This document shows positions 29,570-38,603 of a DNA stretch of 64,000 nucleotides, piece after piece (the first letter of the stretch is position 1; every line of letters begins with the position of its first letter). The DNA is from Pseudomonas bharatica CSV86 (GTDB lineage Bacteria > Pseudomonadota > Gammaproteobacteria > Pseudomonadales > Pseudomonadaceae). The position numbers and the translations under genes are program-made. The stretch spans positions 1,465,001-1,529,000 of the forward strand of contig NZ_AMWJ02000001.1 in assembly GCF_000319305.2 (NCBI RefSeq), in the 5' to 3' direction. The notes under the pieces are model-generated. The model saw only the letters and a list, made by a program, of their open reading frames with translations, searched no databases and was not told where the DNA came from.

Positions 29570-29654
29570 AGGGCCTCATCGCTGGCAAGCCAGCTCCCAC
29601 AGTGTCCGCGGCGCTGCCGAACCTGTGGGAGCTGGCTTGCCAGCGATGAGGCCC
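29570..29654. repeat. REP pair (inverted)
   Basis: Inverted copies of the core GCTGGCTTGCCAGCGAT with GGGCCTCATC outer arms, between the Kef antiporter stop and the LysR start. Confidence 0.9.
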
Positions 29655-29664
29655 AAAAGATCAA

Positions 29665-31452
29665 TCAATCAGCATCGGCTTCGAACAACCGCTCCAGATC
29701 CAGCCGCGCTTCCTTGGCCGTCTGCATCACCTTGGCCTTGTCATCCCGCACCCGGCCCTGGGCGGCCAGCACTTCCTCGTCGTGCCGGGTGAAGCGCTGG
29801 ATCCGGTCCGCCGCCTGGTCCTCGCTCAAGCCCAGCCCGACCAGGGTCATCCGGCTCATTTCCAGGCTCGAATGGAAGGTCTCGCGAATCGGCTCGGCGC
29901 CCACCTCCACCAGTTCATGCACATGCTGGCGATTGCGTGCCCGGGCCAGGACCTTGAGATGCGGGTACATCTGCTTGACCCGCTGCGCCGTGCGCGTCGT
30001 GGCCTCGGCGTCGTCGGTGGCGATGACGAAGTATTCGGCCTCGCCGACCTTCGCCGCATGCAGCACCTCGGGACGTTGCGGGTCACCGTAGAACACTGGC
30101 ACCTGCTCGAACATGCGGGTCATCTCGATGGTATCCACCGAGGTTTCCAGAGCGAGGAAAGGTATCTTCTGCGCGCGCAGGATCCGCGCCACGATCTGGC
30201 CCATCCGGCCCATGCCGACGATCACCACCCGCGGCGCATCGGTATCGATGTCCTTGTATTGCTCCGGCACTTCGCGCACCACCTGCGGGCGCTTGCCCAG
30301 GCGAGCGCAGCCGAGCAGCAGGAGCGGGGTGATGGCCATGGACAGGGTGATGGTCATCAGCAGCATGTCGTAGGTTTGCAGGTCGAACAGGCCCTGGTCG
30401 CGTCCCAGCTTGAACACCACGAAGGCGAATTCGCCACCGGCGGCCAGCACCACGCCCAGGCGCAGGGCGTTGACCTTGTTCAGGCCACCGGCGAAGTAGC
30501 CGACCAGCATCAGCAGCGGCAGCTTCACCGCTACCAGCAGCAGCGTCAGGCCGATCAGCAGCAGCGGCATGTCCAGCAGCAGGCGCAGGTTGGCCCCCAT
30601 GCCCACGCTGATGAAAAACAGCCCCAGCAGTAGCCCTTTGAACGGCTCGATCTGCGCCTCAAGTTCATGCCGGTATTCGGAGTCCGCCAGCAGCAAGCCA
30701 GCAAGGAAAGCGCCCAGGGCCATGGAAATGCCTGCTTCTTCCATGAGCCAGGCCGTACCGATCACCACCAGCAGGGCGGTGGCGGTAGACACTTCCGGCA
30801 GGCCGGTGCGGGCCACGATGCGGAACAACGGACGCAGCAGGTAGCGGCCGCCGACGATAACGATGGCAATGCTGCCGAATACCTTGAGGCCGTGGCCCAG
30901 ACTGTCGCCATGGCTGGTATCCGGCCCGGCGGCGGCCAGCAGCGGCACCAGGGCGATCAACGGAATCGCGGCGATGTCCTGGAACAGCAGGATGGCGAAG
31001 GCCAGGCGACCATGGGGCGCATTGAGCTGCTTGCTTTCGGCCAGGCTCTGCAAACCGAAGGCGGTGGACGACAGGGCCAGGCCAAGGCCCAGGACAATCG
31101 CCGCCGGCAGCGAGCGGGCAAAGCCGAACAGCGCGATGGCGCCGATCACCGCACCAGTCAGCAGGACCTGTGCCAGGCCCACGCCGAACACCGACTTGCG
31201 CATCAGCCACAGGCGCCGTGGCGACAGTTCCAGGCCGATGATGAACAGCAGCAGGACCACGCCCAGCTCGGAGATATGCGCAACGCTCTGGGTGTCGCGG
31301 ATCAGCCCCAGGGCCTGCGGGCCGATCACCACGCCAGCCAGCAGGTAGCCGAGCACGGCGCCCAGTTGCAGGCGCTTGGCCAGGGGAACGGTAACGACCG
31401 CGGCGAGGAGGAAGATCACCGCGGTTTGCAGAAGGCTGCCTTCGTGTGGCAT
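29665..31452 (-). CDS. Kef-type K+/H+ antiporter (CPA2) with RCK domain
   Basis: A 595-aa inner-membrane cation:proton antiporter. The first 380 residues hold about 12 membrane helices, including LGYLLAGVVIGP, the GLELSP segment and the FQDIAAIPL ion-binding helix. Residues about 405-525 form an RCK_N nucleotide-binding domain (VVIVGMGRMGQIVARIL). KefB/KefC proteins release K+ when glutathione adducts bind, protecting against electrophiles. No KefF/KefG quinone reductase gene is adjacent. The ATG at 31452 has GGAG upstream. Confidence 0.92.
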   Translation of the reverse strand: MPHEGSLLQTAVIFLLAAVVTVPLAKRLQLGAVLGYLLAGVVIGPQALGLIRDTQSVAHISELGVVLLLFIIGLELSPRRLWLMRKSVFGVGLAQVLLTGAVIGAIALFGFARSLPAAIVLGLGLALSSTAFGLQSLAESKQLNAPHGRLAFAILLFQDIAAIPLIALVPLLAAAGPDTSHGDSLGHGLKVFGSIAIVIVGGRYLLRPLFRIVARTGLPEVSTATALLVVIGTAWLMEEAGISMALGAFLAGLLLADSEYRHELEAQIEPFKGLLLGLFFISVGMGANLRLLLDMPLLLIGLTLLLVAVKLPLLMLVGYFAGGLNKVNALRLGVVLAAGGEFAFVVFKLGRDQGLFDLQTYDMLLMTITLSMAITPLLLLGCARLGKRPQVVREVPEQYKDIDTDAPRVVIVGMGRMGQIVARILRAQKIPFLALETSVDTIEMTRMFEQVPVFYGDPQRPEVLHAAKVGEAEYFVIATDDAEATTRTAQRVKQMYPHLKVLARARNRQHVHELVEVGAEPIRETFHSSLEMSRMTLVGLGLSEDQAADRIQRFTRHDEEVLAAQGRVRDDKAKVMQTAKEARLDLERLFEADAD

Positions 31453-31595
31453 TGCTCGGTCTCCATGAACTGCTTGAGGCAGCGTTTGCTATGAAAGTCC
31501 GGGCATTTTCCTGGGGATTGGTCTTTCCGACAATCCGGCTGGGTGTGGATGGATTGTCTCCCTATTGGTGACAATAAGCGGGTCAGGCCTGTGAA

Positions 31596-32023
31596 TCAGT
31601 ACTCGGCAATCACTTCGTCGGTGCCGGCACCGGTCAAGCCGATGACCTGGTAGGCGTCCTTGTGATCGCCCATTTCCATTCCCGGGAGCCCATTGGCATA
31701 CCCGGTACGGCAATGCCTTTCAGATCGGGGCGTTTGCCGAGCACTGCAATCTGCTCGGCCGGGACATGGCCTTCGATGAACTGGCCGTTGATCACGCCGG
31801 TATGACAGGAAGCCAGGCGCGGCGCCACGCCGAGTTTCTGCTTGACCGCGCTCATGTTCGGCTCGACGTGGTCGTTGACGGTATAGCCGTTGTCGCGCAG
31901 ATGGCTGATCCATTCCTTGCAGCAGCCACAGTTGGGATCGCGGTAGACATCGATGGTCTGCCCGGCCTGGGCCAGGGTGGTCAGGGCCAGCAGGCCGAGG
32001 GCTGCCAGGTTTTTCTTCAGCAT
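31596..32023 (-). pseudogene. DUF411 metal-binding protein, frameshifted near the C terminus
   Basis: A secreted DUF411 protein of about 142 aa when repaired, a family found with copper-resistance genes. The signal peptide ends AQA; then come DPNCGCC with two metal-ligand cysteines, a HVEPNMSAVKQKLG segment, and SCHTGVINGQFIEGHVP. The first frame fails after GMPMGS. The expected end (PGMEMGDHKDAYQVIGL... ) continues in a neighbouring frame to 31596. One extra base in the G/C run at 31681-31686 restores it. AAGGAG lies before the ATG. The gene follows copB with a REP pair between. Confidence 0.85.
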
Positions 32024-32063
32024 GGTCTTTCTCCTTTGGATTCTGTGTTGTCTGACTGGGCTC

Positions 32064-32130
32064 AATCGCTGGCAAGCCAGCTCCCACAGGGACTGGATGC
32101 ACCGCCCCTGTGGGAGCTGGCTTGTCGGAC
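32064..32130. repeat. REP pair, one arm degenerate
   Basis: An intact inverted REP arm at 32064-32091 faces a second arm at 32105-32130. The second arm breaks off after GAGCTGGCTTG and continues into unrelated sequence. It separates copB from the DUF411 gene. Confidence 0.8.
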
Positions 32131-32161
32131 CGCCGCACCGCAGCGATCGGGGCGACACGGT

Positions 32162-33100
32162 CTAGAACCTTAACCTGATACCCGCCACCCAGCGCGTCTG
32201 CCCGATATCCTCGCCTTCATCCCGGGCCATCGCCGCCGTTTCGCCATACATCCGGTTGAAGGTCACCCCTACATAGGGCGCAAACCCCGGGGTGATCTCG
32301 TAGCGCAGGCGCACCCCGGTCTCGCTGTCCGACAGCCCTGAGCCTTGTCCGCGGCCGGCGTCGTTGCGTCCATGGAAATTGGCTTCGACCATTGGCTCCA
32401 GCCGCCAGCGCTGGGTCAGCAGGATAGCGTAGGACGCTTCCAGCCGCAGCGCGGTCTGTTGCCGCTCGCCCGCATACAGCGTGGCTTCCAGTTCCATGCC
32501 ATAGAGCGGTGTGCCCTGGACGCCGAAGGCTGCCCAGGTCTGGCCGCTGCCCGGCTTGAAGTCCTGGCGCACGCCCGCGACCACTTCCCACCAGGGGCTG
32601 AAGGCGTGCCCCCAGAGTGCCTGCAATTCTGCCTTGTGGGTGCGTCCCTGTTCCCGTTCGCCTTCGCTGCGCAGCCACAGGCGGTCGATATCACCGCCGA
32701 TCCAGGCGTTGGCATTCCAGTTCAGCGCGCTGCTGTTTTCGAAATTCTGGTACTCCAGTTGTTCGACGGTCACCGCCCAGTTGATCTGCCGGTCATGCAC
32801 CTGGTGCCCGGGCAGGGGCGGGAAGGCTGCCTGGCGATCGGCGTCGGTAATCGGTTTGAGCGGTGTACGTGGTGGTTGCGGTGCATCGTGGTTCATCGAG
32901 CCATGCGTCATTGCTCCGTGATTCACTGCTTCATGATCCATTGCTCCATGGTTCATCGCGCCATGGCCCATGGCCGAATGATCCATACCGGAGTGATTCA
33001 TGCCGGAGTGATCCATCGTTGCCGCGCGAATCTCCTCGCTGCCCAGCAGCAAAAGCAGGGCAATGCCGCCGATCAACGGCCTGTTCGATCGTTCATTCAT
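32162..33100 (-). CDS. copB: Copper resistance protein CopB (outer membrane)
   Basis: A 312-aa outer-membrane beta-barrel protein. After a signal peptide the mature N terminus is a Met/His tandem array (residues about 28-72) built from units like [16 protein letters not shown], at least nine M-x-H units, that can bind Cu(I)/Cu(II). The C-terminal CopB domain runs from [17 protein letters not shown] to the terminal WVAGIRLRF. The start overlaps the end of copA by eight bases (ATGAATGA), so the two are coupled. It acts with CopA in periplasmic copper sequestration or export. Confidence 0.93.
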   Translation of the reverse strand: MNERSNRPLIGGIALLLLLGSEEIRAATMDHSGMNHSGMDHSAMGHGAMNHGAMDHEAVNHGAMTHGSMNHDAPQPPRTPLKPITDADRQAAFPPLPGHQVHDRQINWAVTVEQLEYQNFENSSALNWNANAWIGGDIDRLWLRSEGEREQGRTHKAELQALWGHAFSPWWEVVAGVRQDFKPGSGQTWAAFGVQGTPLYGMELEATLYAGERQQTALRLEASYAILLTQRWRLEPMVEANFHGRNDAGRGQGSGLSDSETGVRLRYEITPGFAPYVGVTFNRMYGETAAMARDEGEDIGQTRWVAGIRLRF

Positions 33101-34796
33101 CGACGCGTACCTCGCGGAACATGCCGGTTTCCATGTGGTAGAGCAGGTGGCAGTGGTAGGCCCAGCGGCCCAGGGCGTCGGCACTGACCCGGTAACTGCG
33201 GCGGCTGCCCGGTGGCATGTCGACGGTGTGCTTGCGCACCTGGAATCGCCCGTGTTCATCCTCCAGGTCGCTCCACAGGCCGTGCAGGTGGATGGGGTGG
33301 GCCATCATGGTGTCGTTGACCAGGGTGATGCGCAGGCGCTCGCCGTATTTCAGGCGCAGCGGTTCGGCATCGGAAAAGCGGATGCCGTCGAACGACCAGG
33401 CGAAGCGCTCCATGTGCCCGGTCAGGTGCAGTTCGATCTCGCGCCCCGGCTCGCGGCCATCCGGGTCGGCGAAGGTACTTTTCAGGTCGGCGTAGGTCAG
33501 TACCCGGCGGCCGTTATCGCGCAGGCCGATGCCGGGATCGGCCAGGTTGGCCTTGGGCATCATGGTCTGCATGTCCACCAGCGGGTTGCCGTTTTCCGAA
33601 GCCGGGTGCTGCTGCATGTCCATGCCCGGCATGGCGTGATGCATGCCGGCCATGCTGCCGTGGTCCATCGCGCCCATGTCGCCATGGCCCATGTCCGCCA
33701 TGCTCAGCACCGGCTTGGGCTCCAGCGCCGGAATCGCTGCACTCAGGCCATGGGCCCGGGCCAGGGTACCGCGGGCATAGCCACTGCGGTCCATGCTTTG
33801 GGCGAACAGGGTGTAGGCCGGCAGGTCGCCGACCGTGACCAGCACATCGTAGGTTTCCGCCACCGCCAGGCGCAGTTCGTCCACCGTGACCGGCTGCACC
33901 GGCTGGCCGTCGGCGGCGATCACGGTGAGCTTGAGGCCGGGAATGCGGAAGTCGAAGTAGGTCATCGCCGAGCCGTTTATCAGGCGCAGGCGCAGGGTTT
34001 CGCCGGGCTGGAACAGGCAGGTGAAGTTGCCCTCGGGAGCCAGTCCGTTGAGCAGGTAGGTATAGGTGGCGGCGCTGATATCGGCGATATCGGTGGGCGT
34101 CATGTGCATCAGCGCCCATTCCTTGCGGTTGGCCAGGGTCGCCGACCAGCCGTCGCGGGCCACGTCATCGATGAAGTCGCCGACGGTGCGCTGGCGCTGG
34201 TTGTAGTAGTCGGACTGTTTCTTCAAGCGGGTCAGCAGGGCGGCGGGCTTCTCGTCGCTCCAGTCGCTGAGCAGCAGCACGCAATCGCGCTGGTAGACGT
34301 GGGGCTCGGGGGTCTTCGGCTCGATGACGATGGCGCCGTAGACCCCGGCCTGCTCTTGCAGGCCGGAATGGCTGTGGTACCAGTAGGTGCCGTGTTGCTC
34401 CAGGGTGAAGCGGTACAGGTAATCGCCGCCGGGCTCGATGCCGGCGAAGCTCAGGCCGGGCACGCCGTCCATGTTGGCCGGGAGGATGATCCCGTGCCAG
34501 TGCAGCGAGGTGCTTTCGTCCAGGCGATTGCGCACCCGCAGGGTCACAGTATCGCCTTCGCGCCAGCGCAGCACCGGGCCGGGCAGGCTGTTGTTGATGG
34601 TCAGCGCGGTCCGCGGCTTGCCGGTGATATTCACGGCGGTCTGGCCGATGAACAGCTCGAAATGCTGGCCGTCCAGCTCTACGGAATCATGCGGCCCGCG
34701 GGCCCATGCGTTGCTGCGCCAAAGGCCGAGACCGCCCAGGGCGCTGGCTGCGGCCAGGCCCTTGACGAAGGTGCGGCGGGTAGGAAGGTGGGGCAT
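33093..34796 (-). CDS. copA: Copper resistance multicopper oxidase CopA
   Basis: A 567-aa periplasmic multicopper oxidase exported by Tat (RRTFVKG at residues 7-13). Copper ligands are visible as HWHG at 99-102, YWYHSHSG near 138, HPIHLHG near 505 and [12 protein letters not shown] at the C terminus. A Met/His-rich insertion ([17 protein letters not shown]) lies around residue 365. CopA oxidises Cu(I) and binds several copper ions. It leads the operon copA-copB-(DUF411), with a CopR-like box 70 bases upstream. No copRS pair is found in the window. Confidence 0.96.
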   Translation of the reverse strand: MPHLPTRRTFVKGLAAASALGGLGLWRSNAWARGPHDSVELDGQHFELFIGQTAVNITGKPRTALTINNSLPGPVLRWREGDTVTLRVRNRLDESTSLHWHGIILPANMDGVPGLSFAGIEPGGDYLYRFTLEQHGTYWYHSHSGLQEQAGVYGAIVIEPKTPEPHVYQRDCVLLLSDWSDEKPAALLTRLKKQSDYYNQRQRTVGDFIDDVARDGWSATLANRKEWALMHMTPTDIADISAATYTYLLNGLAPEGNFTCLFQPGETLRLRLINGSAMTYFDFRIPGLKLTVIAADGQPVQPVTVDELRLAVAETYDVLVTVGDLPAYTLFAQSMDRSGYARGTLARAHGLSAAIPALEPKPVLSMADMGHGDMGAMDHGSMAGMHHAMPGMDMQQHPASENGNPLVDMQTMMPKANLADPGIGLRDNGRRVLTYADLKSTFADPDGREPGREIELHLTGHMERFAWSFDGIRFSDAEPLRLKYGERLRITLVNDTMMAHPIHLHGLWSDLEDEHGRFQVRKHTVDMPPGSRRSYRVSADALGRWAYHCHLLYHMETGMFREVRVDE

Positions 34797-34865
34797 GGGG
34801 TGTCAGTCCATCAACAGGGATGCCCGACCTTAATCTGCTGTGGCTGACAGCAAACTGAGGTTTGA

Positions 34866-34881
34866 ATTACAGATTTGTCAG
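34866..34881 (-). promoter_or_regulatory. CopR-box-like operator upstream of copA
   Basis: CTGACAAATCTGTAAT on the minus strand fits the CTGACA-n5-GTAAT element described for CopR of P. aeruginosa. It lies 70 bases before copA. A partial second ATTTGTCAGGG repeat occurs at 34946-34956. Confidence 0.7.
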
Positions 34882-34997
34882 GGAGCGTTGGGCAGCGAAC
34901 CTGCGGGAACTGTCTTTGGGGGTGTTGGAGATTGCGTGCATATCCATTTGTCAGGGCGACGCTGAGTCACCCGAGCAAACGGATCAACACACAATAA

Positions 34998-35030
34998 CCA
35001 GCCCCAGCCCCAGCCCCAGCCCCAGCCCCA
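34998..35030. repeat. Hexanucleotide tandem repeat (CCAGCC)n
   Basis: About five and a half perfect copies of a 6-base unit directly follow the stop of the hybrid kinase gene. It is not in a coding frame as annotated. Copy number could vary between strains. Confidence 0.85.
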
Positions 35031-35031
35031 T

Positions 35032-37098
35032 TCACCGCTCCCCGAGAATCTCCTCCACCCGCGCCATCAACCCCTCCAACGTAAACGGCTTGGTCATCAC
35101 GCTGATCCCCGGCGCCAGTCGCCCATCGCTCAGCGCGGCGCTTTCGTCGTAGCCGGTGATGAACAGCACCGGCAACTGCGGGTGCACCTGGCGCACCGCT
35201 GCCGCCATTTGCCGACCGCTGAGCCCGCCCGGCAGGCCTATATCGCTGATCAGCAAATCCGGCGGCGTCCCGTCCTTCAACCTTGGCAAGGCCAGCACAG
35301 CGCTTGCGTAGAACTCGACCCGGTGACCGGACTCTTCCAGGCTCTCGGTAATCACCCCGCGCAGGGTGTCCTGGTCTTCCACCAGCACGATGCGCGCTCC
35401 GCTGCCCAGGCCCGGGACATTGCGCGCGCTGGCGCGGGCCGGGCTTGCCGCCGCGCTCTGGTGATGGCGCGGCAGGTACAGCTCGATCCGCGTGCCCTGG
35501 CCAGGGGCGCTGACGATACGCAGTTGCCCGCCTGACTGACGGACGAAACCGTAGGCCATCGACAGCCCAAGCCCGGTGCCCTGACCCAGCGGCTTGGTGG
35601 TGAAAAACGGATCGATGGCCCGCGCCGCGACATCGGCGGACATCCCCGTGCCGTTGTCGGCGACGCTCAGGCACAGGTACGGCCCTGCGGCCAGGTCCAG
35701 CGGGCGTCCGCGTTCTTCGTCCAGCTCGATATTGTCGATGGCGATTTCGATCAGCCCGCCATTGGGCAGGGCATCCCGGGCATTGATGCACAGGTTGAGC
35801 AGGGCGCTTTCCAGTTGCGGCGGGTCGATGAAGGTCGGCCACAGGTCATCCCTGAACTGGCTGCGAACCGCGATGGCCGGGCCGACGCTGCGCTGGATCA
35901 GCTCCTCCATGTCGCGCAGCAGGGCACCGACATCGGTGGCCTGGGGTTGCAGGGTCTGTTGTCGAGAAAAGGCCAGCAGGCGGTGAACCAGCGACGCCGC
36001 GCGTTGGGCCGAGGTGCTGGCGGCTTCCAGCAGTGGATGCAGTTCGGCGTGGCGCTGCTGGTCCAGACGCTGGCGCATCAGTTCGTGGGCACCGAGGATG
36101 CCGCCGAGCAGGTTGTTGAAATCATGGGCGATGCCGCCGGTGAGCTGGCCCACCGCTTCCATTTTCTGCGCCTGGCGCAGGGCCTCCTCGGCGCGCAGCA
36201 GGCGTTGCTGCTCCTCGACCCGGGCACTGATGTCATAGGCGAAAAGATAGGCGCCAAGCAGTTCGCCCTGGTCGTCGTGCAGCGCATTGAAGCGCAGTTC
36301 GTAATGACGGCGGCGGTCACCGCTGCCGAACTCGACGGTTTCGATAAACACCTCACCGGCCAGGGCCCGGCGCCACAAGGACAGGGTCCGCGCGCAATCG
36401 GCGGGGAAGCGGCGCAGGACGTGCTCCACCCGGTCGCCGACCTTCGGTGCCTCGTCGTAGAGGTGATAGCAGTCCTTGAGGGCCTGCTGGTTGATCGCCA
36501 TCCAGCGCAGGTCGGGGCTGACCACCTGGACGCAAGCCACGCTGTTGTCCACCAGTTGAGCGAGCAATTGGCGTTCGGCCAGCGCGTCACGCACCCGTTG
36601 CTCCAGTTGCTCGTTGAGCCGATGCACGGCCCGTTCGGCGTTGCGTCGTTCGGTCACGTCCTGGAACAGCACCGCAACCTGCTTGCGCTCGGCCGGTTCG
36701 ATGCGGAAGGTGGTGACCGACAGCACGCGGCCGGTGGCGACCAGTTCCTGTTCGAAATGCAAGGGCTCGCCAGTGCGCAATACCGCACCGTAACGGGCGA
36801 CCCAGTCGTCGGCCTCGTCGGGGACCATTTCCCGCAGTTTCTGCCCGACCACGTTGGGAATCCCGGCGTGGCGAGCGTAGGCGGCGTTGGCTACGACGTG
36901 AATGTAGTCACTCAGCGGGCCATGGGGGCCATCGAAAAACTCGATGACACAGAAGCCCTCGTCCATGGTGTCGAACAGAAAGCGGTAGAAGTCCTCATCC
37001 TGCGCCTGTTGTTGCAGCAGTTGCCGTTCGAGGGCGGCATTGCGTTGTTGCAGGGTCTGGAGTTGCAGGCGCAGGGAGTCGAGTTCGCGGGAGGGCAT
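35032..37098 (-). CDS. Hybrid sensor histidine kinase with PAS domains and receiver
   Basis: A 688-aa cytoplasmic hybrid kinase. A short N-terminal coiled coil ([19 protein letters not shown]) precedes PAS domains at about 35-150 and 175-300. The H-box [12 protein letters not shown] carries His325, followed by the ATPase boxes ([32 protein letters not shown]). A C-terminal receiver spans about 565-685 ([19 protein letters not shown]). No separate regulator is nearby, so the receiver may act on its own or pass phosphate to an unlinked partner. The input signal is unknown. The ATG at 37098 begins the coiled coil. Confidence 0.92.
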   Translation of the reverse strand: MPSRELDSLRLQLQTLQQRNAALERQLLQQQAQDEDFYRFLFDTMDEGFCVIEFFDGPHGPLSDYIHVVANAAYARHAGIPNVVGQKLREMVPDEADDWVARYGAVLRTGEPLHFEQELVATGRVLSVTTFRIEPAERKQVAVLFQDVTERRNAERAVHRLNEQLEQRVRDALAERQLLAQLVDNSVACVQVVSPDLRWMAINQQALKDCYHLYDEAPKVGDRVEHVLRRFPADCARTLSLWRRALAGEVFIETVEFGSGDRRRHYELRFNALHDDQGELLGAYLFAYDISARVEEQQRLLRAEEALRQAQKMEAVGQLTGGIAHDFNNLLGGILGAHELMRQRLDQQRHAELHPLLEAASTSAQRAASLVHRLLAFSRQQTLQPQATDVGALLRDMEELIQRSVGPAIAVRSQFRDDLWPTFIDPPQLESALLNLCINARDALPNGGLIEIAIDNIELDEERGRPLDLAAGPYLCLSVADNGTGMSADVAARAIDPFFTTKPLGQGTGLGLSMAYGFVRQSGGQLRIVSAPGQGTRIELYLPRHHQSAAASPARASARNVPGLGSGARIVLVEDQDTLRGVITESLEESGHRVEFYASAVLALPRLKDGTPPDLLISDIGLPGGLSGRQMAAAVRQVHPQLPVLFITGYDESAALSDGRLAPGISVMTKPFTLEGLMARVEEILGER

Positions 37099-37154
37099 GG
37101 AAAGGTCCGGACGCAGGCCAATGGCGCCACTTTAGACCGCCGCTGATGCGGCGG

Positions 37155-38567
37155 CTAGAAGGAGCGTACGATCCGTCCGAGTGTTTCCATGGCTTTTTCC
37201 GATTGCTCGGTCCAGGGGCTGCCGTAATTCAAGCGGATGCAATGACGGAAGCGCCGGGTCGGCGAGAAGATCGGCCCCGGGGCGATGCTGATGCCCTGGG
37301 CCAGGGCCATCTGGAACAGTTTGAGGGAGTCCATGCTCTCCGGCAGTTCCAGCCAAAGGAAATAACCGCCCGAAGGATGGCTGACCCGTACCGAGGCGGG
37401 AAAATGCCGGGCGATGGCGGCGAGCATGGCGTTCTTCTGTTCTTCCAGGGCATAGCGCAGGCGGCGCAGGTGGCGGTCGTAGCCGCCGTGCTGGAGGTAG
37501 TCGGCGATGGCCGCCTGGGCAGGCATCGAGGCGCACAGCGAAGTCATCAGCTTGAGCCGTTCGATGGTGCGGGCGAAACGTCCGGCGGCTACCCAGCCAA
37601 TCCGATAGCCGGGGGCGAGGCTTTTGGAGAAGGAACTGCAATGCATCACCAGGCCCTCGGTGTCGAAGGCTTTCGCCGGCTTCGGCGCCTGCTGGGCGTA
37701 ATACAGCTCTGCGTAAACGTCGTCCTCGATCAGCGGCACCTGGTGCTGGCGCAACAACTCGACCAGCGCCCGCTTCTTTTCTTCCGGCACGCTGGCGCCC
37801 ACCGGGTTCTGGAAGTTGGTCATGCACCACACGGCCTTGACCGGGTGCCGCTCCAGGGTCTGGGCCAATACCCCCAGGTCGATGCCCTCGCGCGGGTGCA
37901 CGGGAATTTCCACGGCCTTGAGCTTGAGGCGCTCAAGCACCTGCAGGCAGGCGTAGAACGCCGGTGCCTCGATCGCCACCAGGTCGCCCGGTTCGGTCAC
38001 CGCCTGCAAGCACAGGTTCAGGGCTTCCAGTGCACCGTTGGTGATGAGCAGTTCCTCCATCGGCAGCATCAGCCCGCCGACCATGTAGCGCAGGGCGATC
38101 TGCCGGCGCAGTTGCGGATTGCCTGGCGAAAGGTCGGTGACCACCATGCGCGGATCCATGTCTCGGGTCGCGCTGGCCAGCGAGCGGGCCAGGCGTTGCA
38201 GGGGGAACAGGGCAGGGCTGGGGAACGCCGAGCCGAACGGCACGGTGTGCGGGTCCTTGATCGATTCGAGGATGGAGAACACCAGTTCGCTGACGTCGAC
38301 CTCGGTGGACTCGATGGCCGGCTCGCCGATCCGTGGTTCGCTGAACGGTTTCGGCGCATGGGCGTTGACGAAATACCCCGAGCGCGGCCGCGCGCGGATC
38401 AGCCCGCGGCGCTCCAGCAGGTAGTAGGCCTGGAACACCGTGGACGGGCTGACCCCGTGGGTCTGGCTGGCGTAGCGCACCGACGGCACGCGCTGGCCGG
38501 GTCCGAGGACCCCGGTGTAGATCAGTTCGGCAATGTCGTCGGCGAATTTCTCGTAGCGTTTCATCAT
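37155..38567 (-). CDS. MocR/PdxR-like GntR regulator with aminotransferase domain
   Basis: A 470-aa regulator: a GntR-type winged helix at residues 1-75 (YEKFADDIAELIYTGVLGPGQRVPSVRYAS) fused to a fold-type I PLP domain. The PLP lysine is Lys315 in SSFSKSLAPGYRIGW. The substrate Arg is likely in RLNYGSPW near the end. MocR proteins sense PLP or an amino compound through external-aldimine formation. The target is not evident: neighbours on the same strand are ccoG upstream and the hybrid kinase gene downstream. Confidence 0.93.
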   Translation of the reverse strand: MMKRYEKFADDIAELIYTGVLGPGQRVPSVRYASQTHGVSPSTVFQAYYLLERRGLIRARPRSGYFVNAHAPKPFSEPRIGEPAIESTEVDVSELVFSILESIKDPHTVPFGSAFPSPALFPLQRLARSLASATRDMDPRMVVTDLSPGNPQLRRQIALRYMVGGLMLPMEELLITNGALEALNLCLQAVTEPGDLVAIEAPAFYACLQVLERLKLKAVEIPVHPREGIDLGVLAQTLERHPVKAVWCMTNFQNPVGASVPEEKKRALVELLRQHQVPLIEDDVYAELYYAQQAPKPAKAFDTEGLVMHCSSFSKSLAPGYRIGWVAAGRFARTIERLKLMTSLCASMPAQAAIADYLQHGGYDRHLRRLRYALEEQKNAMLAAIARHFPASVRVSHPSGGYFLWLELPESMDSLKLFQMALAQGISIAPGPIFSPTRRFRHCIRLNYGSPWTEQSEKAMETLGRIVRSF

Positions 38568-38603
38568 GGCTCTGCTGGTTCGAAGTGCACGCAGTGTAGG
38601 GGA

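Noticed and set aside
30613..31452. A KefF/KefG quinone reductase partner for the Kef antiporter
   Set aside because: No flavodoxin-like gene is present on either side.
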